Positions 44,924 through 53,307 of a DNA stretch of 64,000 nt are shown here, one piece after another (the stretch's first letter is position 1; every line of letters starts with the position of its first letter). Origin of the DNA: Pseudomonas graminis (GTDB lineage Bacteria; Pseudomonadota; Gammaproteobacteria; Pseudomonadales; Pseudomonadaceae); assembly GCF_001705435.1 (NCBI RefSeq), contig NZ_MDEN01000062.1, positions 280,533 to 344,532 of the forward strand, read 5' to 3'. Under the pieces are notes generated by a model. That model saw only the letters and a list, made by a program, of their open reading frames with translations. It searched no databases and was not told the DNA's origin. A program made the position numbers and the translations under genes.

Positions 44924-47260
44924 CTACCGAGTACTCATCGGCGGCGTCGGCTTGATCAACTGCAGTTGCTGACGATAATCATCGGTCACTTGCCGCGCCT
45001 GGCTGTTGCTGGTGATGACCCGTGGGGTGATCAGCACGACCAGCTCGGTGCGTTTCTTGCTCTTGACGGTGTTGCCGAACAGCCAGCGCAGGCCGGGGAT
45101 GCTGCCCAGGTACGGGACGGCAGACACGGTGTCGGCGTTGTCCTGTTTGATCAGGCCGCCAAGCAACACGGTCTGACCACTCTGCACCGCCACCTGGGTC
45201 GACACCGAACGCGTCGAGATCCGTGGGTTGCCGTTGGCGTCAGTGGCCGTGTCGTTGGCGTCGCTGACCTGCTGCTGAATGTCCATGTACACCAGGCCGC
45301 CCGGATTGATGCGCGGCACGACGTCGAGGATGACCCCGGTCTGCACGTATTCAACGCTGCTCAGGGTGGCGGTGGTGGTCGAGGTGTTGACCGTGGTCTG
45401 GCTGATCGGGATGTTGTCACCAACCTGAATCTGCGCCTGCTGGTTGTTCATCACCACCAGCGAAGGCGCCGACAGCACTTGCGTGCGGCCACTCTGTTCC
45501 AGCGCGTGAAGGGCGATCTGCAGGTTGTTGCTGACGAAGGAATAGAACAGCGAATCGGTGGCACCGAGCCCAGCACCGCCGCCGCCCAGAGCGCCCTGAC
45601 TGCCGGCGGTGTTCGCGACAGTAGTGCTGGCGGAATTGCCGGCCAGACGACCGAGGTACCACTGCACGCCGAGGTCCAGCTCGCCGGTCAGGTTCACTTC
45701 CAGAATCCGCGTTTCGATCTGCACCTGCATCGGCGCGTTGTCCAGTCGCTTGATGGCCGACTCGATCTCGGCCCACTGGGCCGGACGCGTGCGGATCAGC
45801 AACTGGTTGCTGCTCTGCTGCGCGGTGATGCGCGTGCTGTCGTCCAGGCGCTTGCTGGCGCCAGAGCCACTCGAGGCGGCGTCCGAACTGTCGCTCTGTC
45901 CGCTGCTGTCGGCGCTGTCCTCGGAGGTTTCGCCGTCCTGCTCTTCTTCACCTTGCTGAGTGCCGTTCTGCAAACCGCCATTGGCGCCACCCATGCCCGA
46001 GCCCAGGCCGCCGCCCATCCCGGAGCTGCCATTCAGGCCCTGACCACTGCCGCTCAATCCGCCGCTGCTGCCGGTGCCACTGCCGTTGAGCGAGGACAGC
46101 GAACGGGTGCGCAGGCCCGGCGCGACCTTGGCCGCGCTGTCGTCCTTGATCTGGCCGTTGCCGTAAATCTGCCGCAGGTATTTGGCCAGGTCCGTGGCTT
46201 TCATGTTGCGCACGTCGTAGACGTACATCTGCGGCTCGTTGCCGCCGCCTTCGTCGATGGTGTGAATCCAGTCACCGACTTCGCTCAAGTAACGCGGCTG
46301 GGAAGAAATCGCCACCACCGAATTGGTGCGCTCGATGGGCAGAAACTTGACCATGCCGGCCAACGGCATGCCGCTGTCCGGGCCGAACATCTTCTGCAGC
46401 TCCGGCATCAGTTCGCTGACGCTGGCGCGCTGCAAGCCATACACGGCGATAGACATGCCCTTGAGCCAGTCGACGTCGAAGGTGTCGATGGTGTCCTGAT
46501 AGTTGGCCAGTTCATCCGGCGTACCGGCGAGGCTCAAGACGTTGCGCGCGGGATCGACCAGCAAGAACGCGTTGTCACGGGCGAAGGGTTTGAGCAGCTT
46601 CTGCATCTCGGTGGCCGAGATAAAGTGCAGCGGGAACAACCGCGCCGACAGCCCGGTAGCCGGGCGCGCCACCGGCATCTCCGGCACCAGCTTGCCGGCC
46701 ACGGCCTGGTTGGCCGGGAGGATCACGTAACGGTCGCCCTGGCGGATCATCGCGTTGTCGGTCCACGACAGCAGCGTTTCCAGAATCGACAGCGCCTGCT
46801 GCTTGTTCACCGGTTGCGAGGTGGAGAAGCTGACGTCGCCTTTCACGCCCTGATTGATGCTGTAGTTCTCGTGCAGCAAATCCCCCAGCACGGTGTTGAT
46901 TACCGCTTCGATGGGCTGATTGGCGAAGTTGAAGGTGATATCACCAGCCGCCGCCGACGCGCCTCTTCCACCCGCGCCACTCTGGGCCGGACCGGCACCG
47001 CGCACGAAGGTCTGGTTGCCACGAATGATCTGCTGGCGCGCGGGCGCAGGCCTGGCGCCAGGATTGTTCGGACTCGGCGCTTCGACCGGATCGCTGACCG
47101 GGCCTCGCTGCGAGCCGGTGCCATTGAGTGCTTCCTGCATCAGGGCCGGATCGTTTTCAAAACGTTCCGGGGTGGACGCGCATCCGGCCAGGGCCACGGC
47201 GGTGGCCAGGCACAACAACGGGCTGCGCAGACGGGAAAACTCAGGGGTGCGATTGTTCAT
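44924..47260 (-). CDS. gspD: type II secretion secretin GspD (lipoprotein type)
   Basis: 778-residue outer-membrane channel. The signal LRSPLLCLATAVALAGCAS ends in a lipobox (LAGC), so the secretin is probably lipidated and may reach the outer membrane without a separate pilotin, as described for P. aeruginosa HxcQ. N-domains (~100-600) include a Gly/Ser-rich loop (~400-500), then the beta-barrel secretin domain with VPYLGSIPGLRWLFGN near the end. The start at 47260 overlaps the gspC-like stop by four bases; the last gene of the operon. Confidence 0.93.
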   Translation of the reverse strand: MNNRTPEFSRLRSPLLCLATAVALAGCASTPERFENDPALMQEALNGTGSQRGPVSDPVEAPSPNNPGARPAPARQQIIRGNQTFVRGAGPAQSGAGGRGASAAAGDITFNFANQPIEAVINTVLGDLLHENYSINQGVKGDVSFSTSQPVNKQQALSILETLLSWTDNAMIRQGDRYVILPANQAVAGKLVPEMPVARPATGLSARLFPLHFISATEMQKLLKPFARDNAFLLVDPARNVLSLAGTPDELANYQDTIDTFDVDWLKGMSIAVYGLQRASVSELMPELQKMFGPDSGMPLAGMVKFLPIERTNSVVAISSQPRYLSEVGDWIHTIDEGGGNEPQMYVYDVRNMKATDLAKYLRQIYGNGQIKDDSAAKVAPGLRTRSLSSLNGSGTGSSGGLSGSGQGLNGSSGMGGGLGSGMGGANGGLQNGTQQGEEEQDGETSEDSADSSGQSDSSDAASSGSGASKRLDDSTRITAQQSSNQLLIRTRPAQWAEIESAIKRLDNAPMQVQIETRILEVNLTGELDLGVQWYLGRLAGNSASTTVANTAGSQGALGGGGAGLGATDSLFYSFVSNNLQIALHALEQSGRTQVLSAPSLVVMNNQQAQIQVGDNIPISQTTVNTSTTTATLSSVEYVQTGVILDVVPRINPGGLVYMDIQQQVSDANDTATDANGNPRISTRSVSTQVAVQSGQTVLLGGLIKQDNADTVSAVPYLGSIPGLRWLFGNTVKSKKRTELVVLITPRVITSNSQARQVTDDYRQQLQLIKPTPPMSTR

Positions 47261-47772
47261 GGTGTGGGTACGTTTGGAAGAGTAATAGGGGGGACTTTCG
47301 ACGGCGGCGGAAGGCGCAGCAGGGGCAGTCGCAGTTCGCGGGTCTGGCCCTGATGGCTGAAAGTGGCGTGTTGCGGCGTGACCGAATCCAGGGTCCAGCC
47401 ATTGTCCAGCGTGCTGCCGACGGCCAGCTTGAGGCGGCGCTTCTGCGGCAGTTGCAGCAGCACCCACTGTGAAGCGCCATCGGTGATCACGCCGCTCAGG
47501 CTGATGCCGTCCAGGGACGAGGCCTGGGATTTGCCGGTAACCAGATCAGGCTTGCGGTCCGGGCTGAACATCGACTGCTGCCAGGTCAGCGTGAGCTCTT
47601 GAGCCGGCAGCGAGGGCAACGCCGCGGGCCCGGCGGTTGGTGCCGCTTCACGGGCTTCGCCGGCCGGCAACCAGTCGATCTCCTGACCGGCGCCCATGCT
47701 CAGGCTGACGGCAACGGCGGCGAGGGCGACCGTGACAGCGCCGAGCGCGAGGGTAAGGGAGTCGAACTTCAT
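47257..47772 (-). CDS. type II secretion GspC/GspN-like inner-membrane protein
   Basis: 171 residues: a short cytoplasmic start, one membrane helix (LALGAVTVALAAVAVSLSMG), a proline-rich linker, and a small beta domain (GISLSGVITDGASQWVLLQL, LAVGSTLDNGWTLDSVTPQ) like the homology region of GspC that contacts the secretin N-domains. Shorter than GspC and without a PDZ domain, so it is of the HxcP/GspN type. Adjacent to gspD with ATGA overlap. Confidence 0.75.
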   Translation of the reverse strand: MKFDSLTLALGAVTVALAAVAVSLSMGAGQEIDWLPAGEAREAAPTAGPAALPSLPAQELTLTWQQSMFSPDRKPDLVTGKSQASSLDGISLSGVITDGASQWVLLQLPQKRRLKLAVGSTLDNGWTLDSVTPQHATFSHQGQTRELRLPLLRLPPPSKVPPITLPNVPTP

Positions 47773-48497
47773 GCGTCAGGCTCCTCGGACGGTGTCAGTG
47801 GTTGGGGTTGATCATCCAGATCGGCCTGCTCGGCGGGATCAGGCTGCTGCCGGGCGTCGGTCTCTGGCTCGGCGGCGGGGGCTTTGGACGGCAGCGCCTT
47901 GTGCGGCGCGGCCTGTTGCAGATACCCGCGCAACAGCAGATGCACCTGCAAGCGGCCGGCGCCACCACTGGCCGGGGCCGAGGTGGCGCGGCGAATGCTC
48001 AGGTTGTCGATGAACAGAAACGGCTGGCCGTATTCCAGCTCGTGGAGCAAACCCACCAGCGGCTCCATGGCGCAGTCGAGGGTCAGGCTGACTTTGACCT
48101 GACGATAGGGCTCGGCACTGTCGCGCTCGGGGGTGATCGGCATGCGTTGGGTCACCTGGCAGCCGGGGCCCTGATCGGCGTGGGCCTTGACCAGATCGAG
48201 GCTGCGTTGCATCAGGTCGGCGGCCACTGCGCTGGGGTCTTCGCCGGGCAACAGACTGCTGCGGCTCGACGGGTCGCGGCGGGCGGCCTGCAACTGCTCC
48301 TCAAGGCTGTCGCGTTGAGCGAGTGCGCCGGCATAGCGTTGTTCTTGATGGCGCAGGGTCTCGGCCTGTTCCTGCAGATCGCTCAACGGATCAAGAAACC
48401 AGCTCTGCACCAGCAGCCACCAGGCCGCCCACAGCACAAGGGCCAGGGCGATCAGCGCGGCACCGCGACGTTCGCGCGGGGTCAGTTCACGGCGCAT
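47769..48497 (-). CDS. gspM: type II secretion protein GspM
   Basis: 242 residues starting MRRELTPRERRGAALIALAL, with one N-terminal membrane helix (ALIALALVLWAAWWLLVQSW), then a coiled coil (~40-75) and a periplasmic ferredoxin-like domain; the C-terminus is Pro/Ala-rich and probably disordered. GspM stabilises GspL in the inner-membrane platform. Longer than typical GspM (~160) because of the tail. Overlaps gspL by 11 bases. Confidence 0.8.
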   Translation of the reverse strand: MRRELTPRERRGAALIALALVLWAAWWLLVQSWFLDPLSDLQEQAETLRHQEQRYAGALAQRDSLEEQLQAARRDPSSRSSLLPGEDPSAVAADLMQRSLDLVKAHADQGPGCQVTQRMPITPERDSAEPYRQVKVSLTLDCAMEPLVGLLHELEYGQPFLFIDNLSIRRATSAPASGGAGRLQVHLLLRGYLQQAAPHKALPSKAPAAEPETDARQQPDPAEQADLDDQPQPLTPSEEPDA

Positions 48498-49518
48498 CGG
48501 CGGCCTCCTTGGGCAGCTGGGCGCGCAGGGAAAAGCGCTCTTTGCCGGTCTGCGCATCGGGCTGAATGATCCCCTGGAACTGCGCGTCGGTCAGGGTGCG
48601 GCAGTCTTTCATGCGGCTGATGAGGGCACTGGCCTTGGCGCTCTGGCCGGTGATCGACACGCTGCCTCCGTCGGAAATCTCCAACTGCTCGACCCACGTG
48701 TCAGCGCCCAGGCAACCGGTGAGGTCGGCGAGCACGCTGGAGGTGGTGGGTTGCGCGGCCTTTTGCTGGGCCAGATAGCGCGCGGCGCCTTGGGTGTTGA
48801 TCAGTTCGCGGCGCAGGTTCTGTACGGCTTGCACCTGGCTGCGTTGCTCGTCGACGTGCTGTTGCATCGCTTCAACTTGCACCGTACGCGCATCCAGCCA
48901 GAGCACCATGCAGGTCAGCAGCAACGCACCGCAGACCACGGCAAGGAAGCGCGGCAGGCGTGCGGAACCTGCGGTCGCTGGCTTCAGCTCGGCCGGCAGC
49001 AGATCGACATTCAGCCGTTCGCCCTTGGCGTTGCGCGCATCCACGGCATAGAGCGACAGGCCACGGTCCTTGCAGCTGTCGATGATCGGCTGCAAACGCT
49101 CGCGCAGCACCGCCACCAGCAGCACCTGCGCCAGGGTTTTGCCTTTGCTGGTGACGCGCGCGACGTAATGCATCTGCTCGCGGGGGTAGGGCGTGTACTT
49201 GTCCAGCTCGAAGCCGACCACGCTGTGCAGATCCCGCAGCGCCGCCAGCGGCAGTTGCAACGGTTGCGCCAGCACCATGCCGGCGGGGAGCATCAGGATC
49301 AGCCGCTCGCCGGTCTCGTGGGCAATGTGCTCGGGCAGGGGCCAGTCGATCAGCCGCTCGCGCACCTGGGGCATCAGCCGCGCGCGGACGCTGGCGGGCA
49401 GCATCGCCTGCAACTCGTCCAGCCACGCCTGCCACAGATGCTGCGCCGGGCTGTCGCGCCACTGACTGCGCACCCGGGCCTGCAAGGGCGCCAGTTGCTG
49501 TAAAAGTGATTGCTTCAT
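48487..49518 (-). CDS. gspL: type II secretion protein GspL (PilN-like)
   Basis: 343 residues from the ATG at 49518, which overlaps the gspK stop. The cytoplasmic part (~1-180) includes VGFELDKYTPYPREQ, a conserved block of GspL/PilN-like proteins; a membrane helix (FLAVVCGALLLTCMVLWL) at about 205 leads to a coiled coil and a periplasmic domain (LEISDGGSVSITGQS). It would connect the GspE ATPase to the pseudopilus platform. Somewhat shorter than canonical GspL. Confidence 0.8.
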   Translation of the reverse strand: MKQSLLQQLAPLQARVRSQWRDSPAQHLWQAWLDELQAMLPASVRARLMPQVRERLIDWPLPEHIAHETGERLILMLPAGMVLAQPLQLPLAALRDLHSVVGFELDKYTPYPREQMHYVARVTSKGKTLAQVLLVAVLRERLQPIIDSCKDRGLSLYAVDARNAKGERLNVDLLPAELKPATAGSARLPRFLAVVCGALLLTCMVLWLDARTVQVEAMQQHVDEQRSQVQAVQNLRRELINTQGAARYLAQQKAAQPTTSSVLADLTGCLGADTWVEQLEISDGGSVSITGQSAKASALISRMKDCRTLTDAQFQGIIQPDAQTGKERFSLRAQLPKEAADAP

Positions 49519-50243
49519 TCTTGCCAACGCAGAACGCGATACGGTCGCGCTCCCTCCTTCGATGGGTTCAATAACAACGTGACGTTGAGCGTCGTGGTGT
49601 AACCGCCGGGCAATGTCGCCTGGCTTCGAATACTGATAACCGGTCCTGCGTCTTCGGTTGCGGGCCCGGCCTGGGGCAGCCCCAGCGCTTGCCGCAGCCA
49701 GGGCGACGTCATGCGCGGATCCGGCGCGCTCAGGCCGCTCCATAACGTGACGTGCGGGCTGGCGCACTGGTACAGCGGCTGGCCGATGCCCGGCAGTTCG
49801 CGCACTTCCTCGACCATCCGCAGCGGCGCCCGGCCACCGCCACGACGCTGTTCCAGGCCCTGCGCCACCTGCCGCGCCAGATCCGGATTCGCGCCGCACG
49901 CCACCAGCAGGCGGGTAAAGGATTCCGCCGGTGCCGCGTTGAGGTCGAGCTTGCCGGTCTCGCTGCCCAGGCTCACCGCCAGCGCGGCGTCATCGAAACG
50001 CAATTCATGGGGCTGGTTGTCGGCTTTCCAGTGCCGCACCGGGTCGCGGTCCAGCTGCGCCAGCACCGCCATACCGATCCCGGCTTCAGCGGCGAGCACC
50101 CCTTGGGTGTGCTGGCGTTGCCACAGGGCCTGGCGGTTCTGCAAATGCACCCAGCCGAGCAAACCGGCCAGCAGGGTACTGAGCAGCGCCAGCACCCACA
50201 ACACCAGCAGCAATGCGACGCCTTTTTGCCGACGTTCATTCAT
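49515..50243 (-). CDS. gspK: type II secretion minor pseudopilin GspK
   Basis: 242 residues from the ATG at 50243. The prepilin-like leader MNERRQKGVALLLVLWVLALL has the cleavage Gly but not the Glu at +5, which is normal for GspK, the tip pseudopilin. The globular part has LDLNAAPAESFTRLLVACG and a helix-hairpin-helix-like stretch (LRMVEEVRELPGIG), as in the family. Overlaps gspJ and gspL with ATGA junctions. Confidence 0.85.
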   Translation of the reverse strand: MNERRQKGVALLLVLWVLALLSTLLAGLLGWVHLQNRQALWQRQHTQGVLAAEAGIGMAVLAQLDRDPVRHWKADNQPHELRFDDAALAVSLGSETGKLDLNAAPAESFTRLLVACGANPDLARQVAQGLEQRRGGGRAPLRMVEEVRELPGIGQPLYQCASPHVTLWSGLSAPDPRMTSPWLRQALGLPQAGPATEDAGPVISIRSQATLPGGYTTTLNVTLLLNPSKEGARPYRVLRWQE

Positions 50244-50866
50244 AACGTGTGCGCCTCGCCGGACAGGTCCAGGCGCAGATTGATGCTCTGTAATGGCCAA
50301 GGCACGGGGCCGCCCAGTTGCGCGTCGATGCGCACGCTGATCGGCAGGCGCCCCGGCCAAGGCCAGTGATCCAGCCATGCAGTCGATTCACCGGTGGGCG
50401 ACACGCCGCGATAACTCAGTTGCAGCGAGCGCACGTCGTGCAACAGCACTTGGGGCTCTTCGGCCGGCAGCAAGGCCTGGCCCCTCAACCGCTCCAGACT
50501 GATCTGCAAACGCTGACCGGCCGCCAGCGTCACGCTGTGCCGGTACAAACCGCCGCCCAATGTGGCGGGCAGCGGCGCATAAAAGCTCATGGCCTGGGCG
50601 TCGCCCTCGAACACCGGCGCCTGGCCGGGGTCGGACCCGCCGGCCGCCAGTGGCAGCGCCTGGCCGATGGCGTGGCGCAGAAAATTCTGGGTGGACCGTA
50701 TTTCATCGAGCCGCGTGCTGTAGCGCTCGGCCTTGGCCATGGCGCGGTTGGCACCGGTGATCGCGGCGCCAACCATGGTCAGCAGCACGCCGAGCAGGCT
50801 CAACACCGCCAGCACTTCGAGCAAGGTGAAACCTTGGCATTGGCGCGTCATTGAACGGCGCCTCAT
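50240..50866 (-). CDS. gspJ: type II secretion minor pseudopilin GspJ
   Basis: 208 residues if started at 50866, where the ATG overlaps the gspI stop; an alternative ATG lies five codons later. The class III leader ends QCQG-FTLLEVLAVLSLLGVL with Glu at +5. The C-terminal domain has the expected WPGRLPISVRIDAQL strand. Builds the tip complex with GspI and GspK. Confidence 0.85.
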   Translation of the reverse strand: MRRRSMTRQCQGFTLLEVLAVLSLLGVLLTMVGAAITGANRAMAKAERYSTRLDEIRSTQNFLRHAIGQALPLAAGGSDPGQAPVFEGDAQAMSFYAPLPATLGGGLYRHSVTLAAGQRLQISLERLRGQALLPAEEPQVLLHDVRSLQLSYRGVSPTGESTAWLDHWPWPGRLPISVRIDAQLGGPVPWPLQSINLRLDLSGEAHTL

Positions 50867-51231
50867 TGCCCGGCACCCGAGTCTGAGCTGCGCACTTGCA
50901 GGCTGCTGTAATGGGCGCGCCGCGCGCCGTCGCTCACCTCAAGGTCCAGGCGCCAGGCCGTCGCCGGTGCATTGCCGCGGGGCAGTGCGCTGACATCCAT
51001 CTGCCAGGTCACGCCGCTCCACTTGCCCTCCGTGCGACCCGGCTGCAAGCGGCCGGCGCTGGACTCATCAATCAGCGAACGCGCGGCCAGACTCAGCCGG
51101 TCGCTGCGTTGCGCCTGCTGCAAGGCCCGCGCGCTCTGCCCGAACGCCACCACCAGCACGCTGCTGCACACCGCCAGCACCGCCAGGGCAGCAAGCATCT
51201 CCAGCAATGTGAAACCGCGCTGACGCGTCAA
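50863..51231 (-). CDS. gspI: type II secretion minor pseudopilin GspI
   Basis: 122 residues with short leader MTRQRG-FTLLEMLAALAVLAV, cleaved and N-methylated by a prepilin peptidase that is not encoded in this cluster (PilD elsewhere presumably). Small globular domain of the expected length. ATGA overlaps on both sides. Confidence 0.88.
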   Translation of the reverse strand: MTRQRGFTLLEMLAALAVLAVCSSVLVVAFGQSARALQQAQRSDRLSLAARSLIDESSAGRLQPGRTEGKWSGVTWQMDVSALPRGNAPATAWRLDLEVSDGARRAHYSSLQVRSSDSGAGQ

Positions 51232-51665
51232 TTGAGCGTGCGCAACTGAACGTTGCCGGTCAGCCAGTTGATGTCGACGCGCCAGTGTTTGTCGCCCCGG
51301 GCCAGCAGCAGATGGCCACCGCTGGAACCGCCGTCGGGGTAGAACTCGAACGCCGGGCCCAGGCCGTCGGCGGTCTGCAATTGCACGCGCATGTCGTCGG
51401 GCAGTTGCACCGGCTTCAGGTGCGGGCCCTGAAGGCGCCCGTGGCGCAGGTCAAAGCGTGTCTGCGCCGGTTGCCCGCTGACGATCGCCTGCACCCGCGC
51501 CGCGCGCAGGGATTGCACCACTTCGCTCAACGCCCGACGCTCACCGGCCGCGTGCAAGCCCCGACCCACGCCAAAGCTCACCAGGCCGACGCTGATGCCG
51601 ATCAGAATGATCACCACCAGCAATTCGAACAGGGTGAAGCCGCGGGCGCGGGGCAGGGCGCGCAT
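51228..51665 (-). CDS. gspH: type II secretion minor pseudopilin GspH
   Basis: 145 residues from the ATG at 51665. Leader MRALPRARG-FTLFELLVVIILIGISVG with Glu +5. The beta domain includes QTRFDLRHGRLQGPH and the closing WRVDINWLTGNVQL. One base separates it from gspG. The upstream open frame (to 51728) is not needed for the leader. Confidence 0.88.
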   Translation of the reverse strand: MRALPRARGFTLFELLVVIILIGISVGLVSFGVGRGLHAAGERRALSEVVQSLRAARVQAIVSGQPAQTRFDLRHGRLQGPHLKPVQLPDDMRVQLQTADGLGPAFEFYPDGGSSGGHLLLARGDKHWRVDINWLTGNVQLRTLN

Positions 51666-51666
51666 G

Positions 51667-52092
51667 TTATTCCCAGTTACCGATGTCGGCCTTGTAGCCG
51701 TCACCGCCAGGCTGGCCGTCCTGACCAAAGAAGATCAGGTCAAAGCTGCCGTGCTCGCCCGGGTAGCGGTAGCCGAACGCGTGGCCGAACGGATCTTTCA
51801 GGTCCGAAGGCTTGGCGTACGGGCCGGCCCAGCCAGTGGCGTTGGCCGGCTTGGTCACCAGTTGCTGCAGATTGGCCGGCGGCGTGCCGACGTCCAGGCC
51901 GTAGCTTTCGACCTTCATGCCGAGGCTGGCGAGTTGCGCCTTGCCTGCGCCGTACTTGCCCTTGTCGACGTTGCCGCCGACCTGACGCACGACGATGGTG
52001 GCGACAATGCCCAGCAGCACGATCACGGCGAGCATTTCCAGCAGGGTGAAACCGCCCTGGCGACGGCCTTGGGCAGCGTTGAATCGGGACAT
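51667..52092 (-). CDS. gspG: type II secretion major pseudopilin GspG
   Basis: 141 residues, main subunit of the pseudopilus. Leader ends RRQGG-FTLLEMLAVIVLLGIVAT; the C-terminus DPFGHAFGYRYPGEHG and GQDGQPGGDGYKADIGNW carries the conserved acidic residues that bind calcium in GspG. Lies ten bases after gspF. Confidence 0.93.
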   Translation of the reverse strand: MSRFNAAQGRRQGGFTLLEMLAVIVLLGIVATIVVRQVGGNVDKGKYGAGKAQLASLGMKVESYGLDVGTPPANLQQLVTKPANATGWAGPYAKPSDLKDPFGHAFGYRYPGEHGSFDLIFFGQDGQPGGDGYKADIGNWE

Positions 52093-52102
52093 GTGTATTT
52101 CC

Positions 52103-53305
52103 TCAAATGTTACTGGTAAGGCTCATCAGCGGCAGCATGATGGCGAGCATGATCACCGCCACCATCACCGCCATGACAACGGTCAGGCTCGGCACCAGCG
52201 CCGCGAGCAGACGGTCGATGCCGCGCTTGGCTTCGACGTCGAACACGTCGGCGACCTTGAGCAGCATGCCGTCGAGGTTGCCGGCCTGTTCGCCGACTTC
52301 GATCATCTGCAGGGCCAGTTCCGGCAGCAGCGGTTGCTCGCCGAATGCCTGGGCCAGCGTGCCGCCAGCCTTGACCCATTCGGTGGCTTGCTCGACCTGG
52401 GCGCGCAGGGCGTAGTTGCCGCACACCTGACGGACGATGGTCATCGCCTGCAACAGCGCGACGCCGTTGCTCAGCAGCGTGCCGAGGGTGCGCGCCAGAC
52501 GCGCGGCTTCGATCCGCTGCAACAGCGGGCCGATGACTTTGATGAACAGCAGGCGTCGGTCATGACGCTGGCGCCGTTGCGGATCGCGGCGCAGCACCGC
52601 GACGGTCCAGATCAGGCCGACGATCGCACCGAGCAGCAGCAACCCGTAAGCGCTGAGGAACTCCCCCAGCCACAGGATCGCCTGGGTTATGAAGGGAATC
52701 GGCACGCCCAAGTCACGAAAGATCGGCACGAACTGCGGCACCACGTAGGCCAGCAGCAGGGCCAGGGAACCGAGCACGCCGACCACCAGAAAGATCGGGT
52801 AGATCAGCGCATTGATGACTTCGCCGCGCAGCATCTGGCTGCGCTCCAGGTACTCGCTGAGTTGACGCAGGGTGTTTTCCAGAGAGCCGCCGGCCTCGCC
52901 TGCGCGGACCATGCTGATGTACAGGCTGGAAAACTGGCCGTGCTCTTCTTCCAGCGCCTGGCTCAAGGGTTTACCGGCCTTGACCTGTTCGCGAATTCGT
53001 TCGAGCAGCGCCTGACGCTTGGGCTCGTGGGTCTGTTTGAGGAGGATGGTCAGGGCGCGTTCCAGCGGCTGGCCGGCGCCGAGCAGGGTCGCCAGTTGCT
53101 GAGTCAAACTCACCAGCGCCGCGCCGTTCATGGCGCCCCGGCGCATGGCCGCACGCAGGCCGCTGTTGGTACTGGCCTCAAGGCTGAGCAGCAACAGGCC
53201 GCGTTTGTGCAGGACGGCTGTTGCCGCGGTCTGATCGGCGGCTTCGAGGGTGCCGTGTTGGGCGACGCCGTCGGCATCCAGAGCGCGGTATTTGAAATGG
53301 GCCAT
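52103..53305 (-). CDS. gspF: type II secretion inner-membrane platform protein GspF
   Basis: 400 residues with two GspF domains and three membrane helices (~170-190, ~215-240, ~372-395). The start FKYRALDADGVAQHGTLEAADQ and EHGQFSSLYISMVRAGEAGGSLE are standard. It couples ATP hydrolysis by GspE to pseudopilus growth. Two bases from gspE. Confidence 0.93.
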   Translation of the reverse strand: MAHFKYRALDADGVAQHGTLEAADQTAATAVLHKRGLLLLSLEASTNSGLRAAMRRGAMNGAALVSLTQQLATLLGAGQPLERALTILLKQTHEPKRQALLERIREQVKAGKPLSQALEEEHGQFSSLYISMVRAGEAGGSLENTLRQLSEYLERSQMLRGEVINALIYPIFLVVGVLGSLALLLAYVVPQFVPIFRDLGVPIPFITQAILWLGEFLSAYGLLLLGAIVGLIWTVAVLRRDPQRRQRHDRRLLFIKVIGPLLQRIEAARLARTLGTLLSNGVALLQAMTIVRQVCGNYALRAQVEQATEWVKAGGTLAQAFGEQPLLPELALQMIEVGEQAGNLDGMLLKVADVFDVEAKRGIDRLLAALVPSLTVVMAVMVAVIMLAIMLPLMSLTSNI

Positions 53306-53307
53306 GA

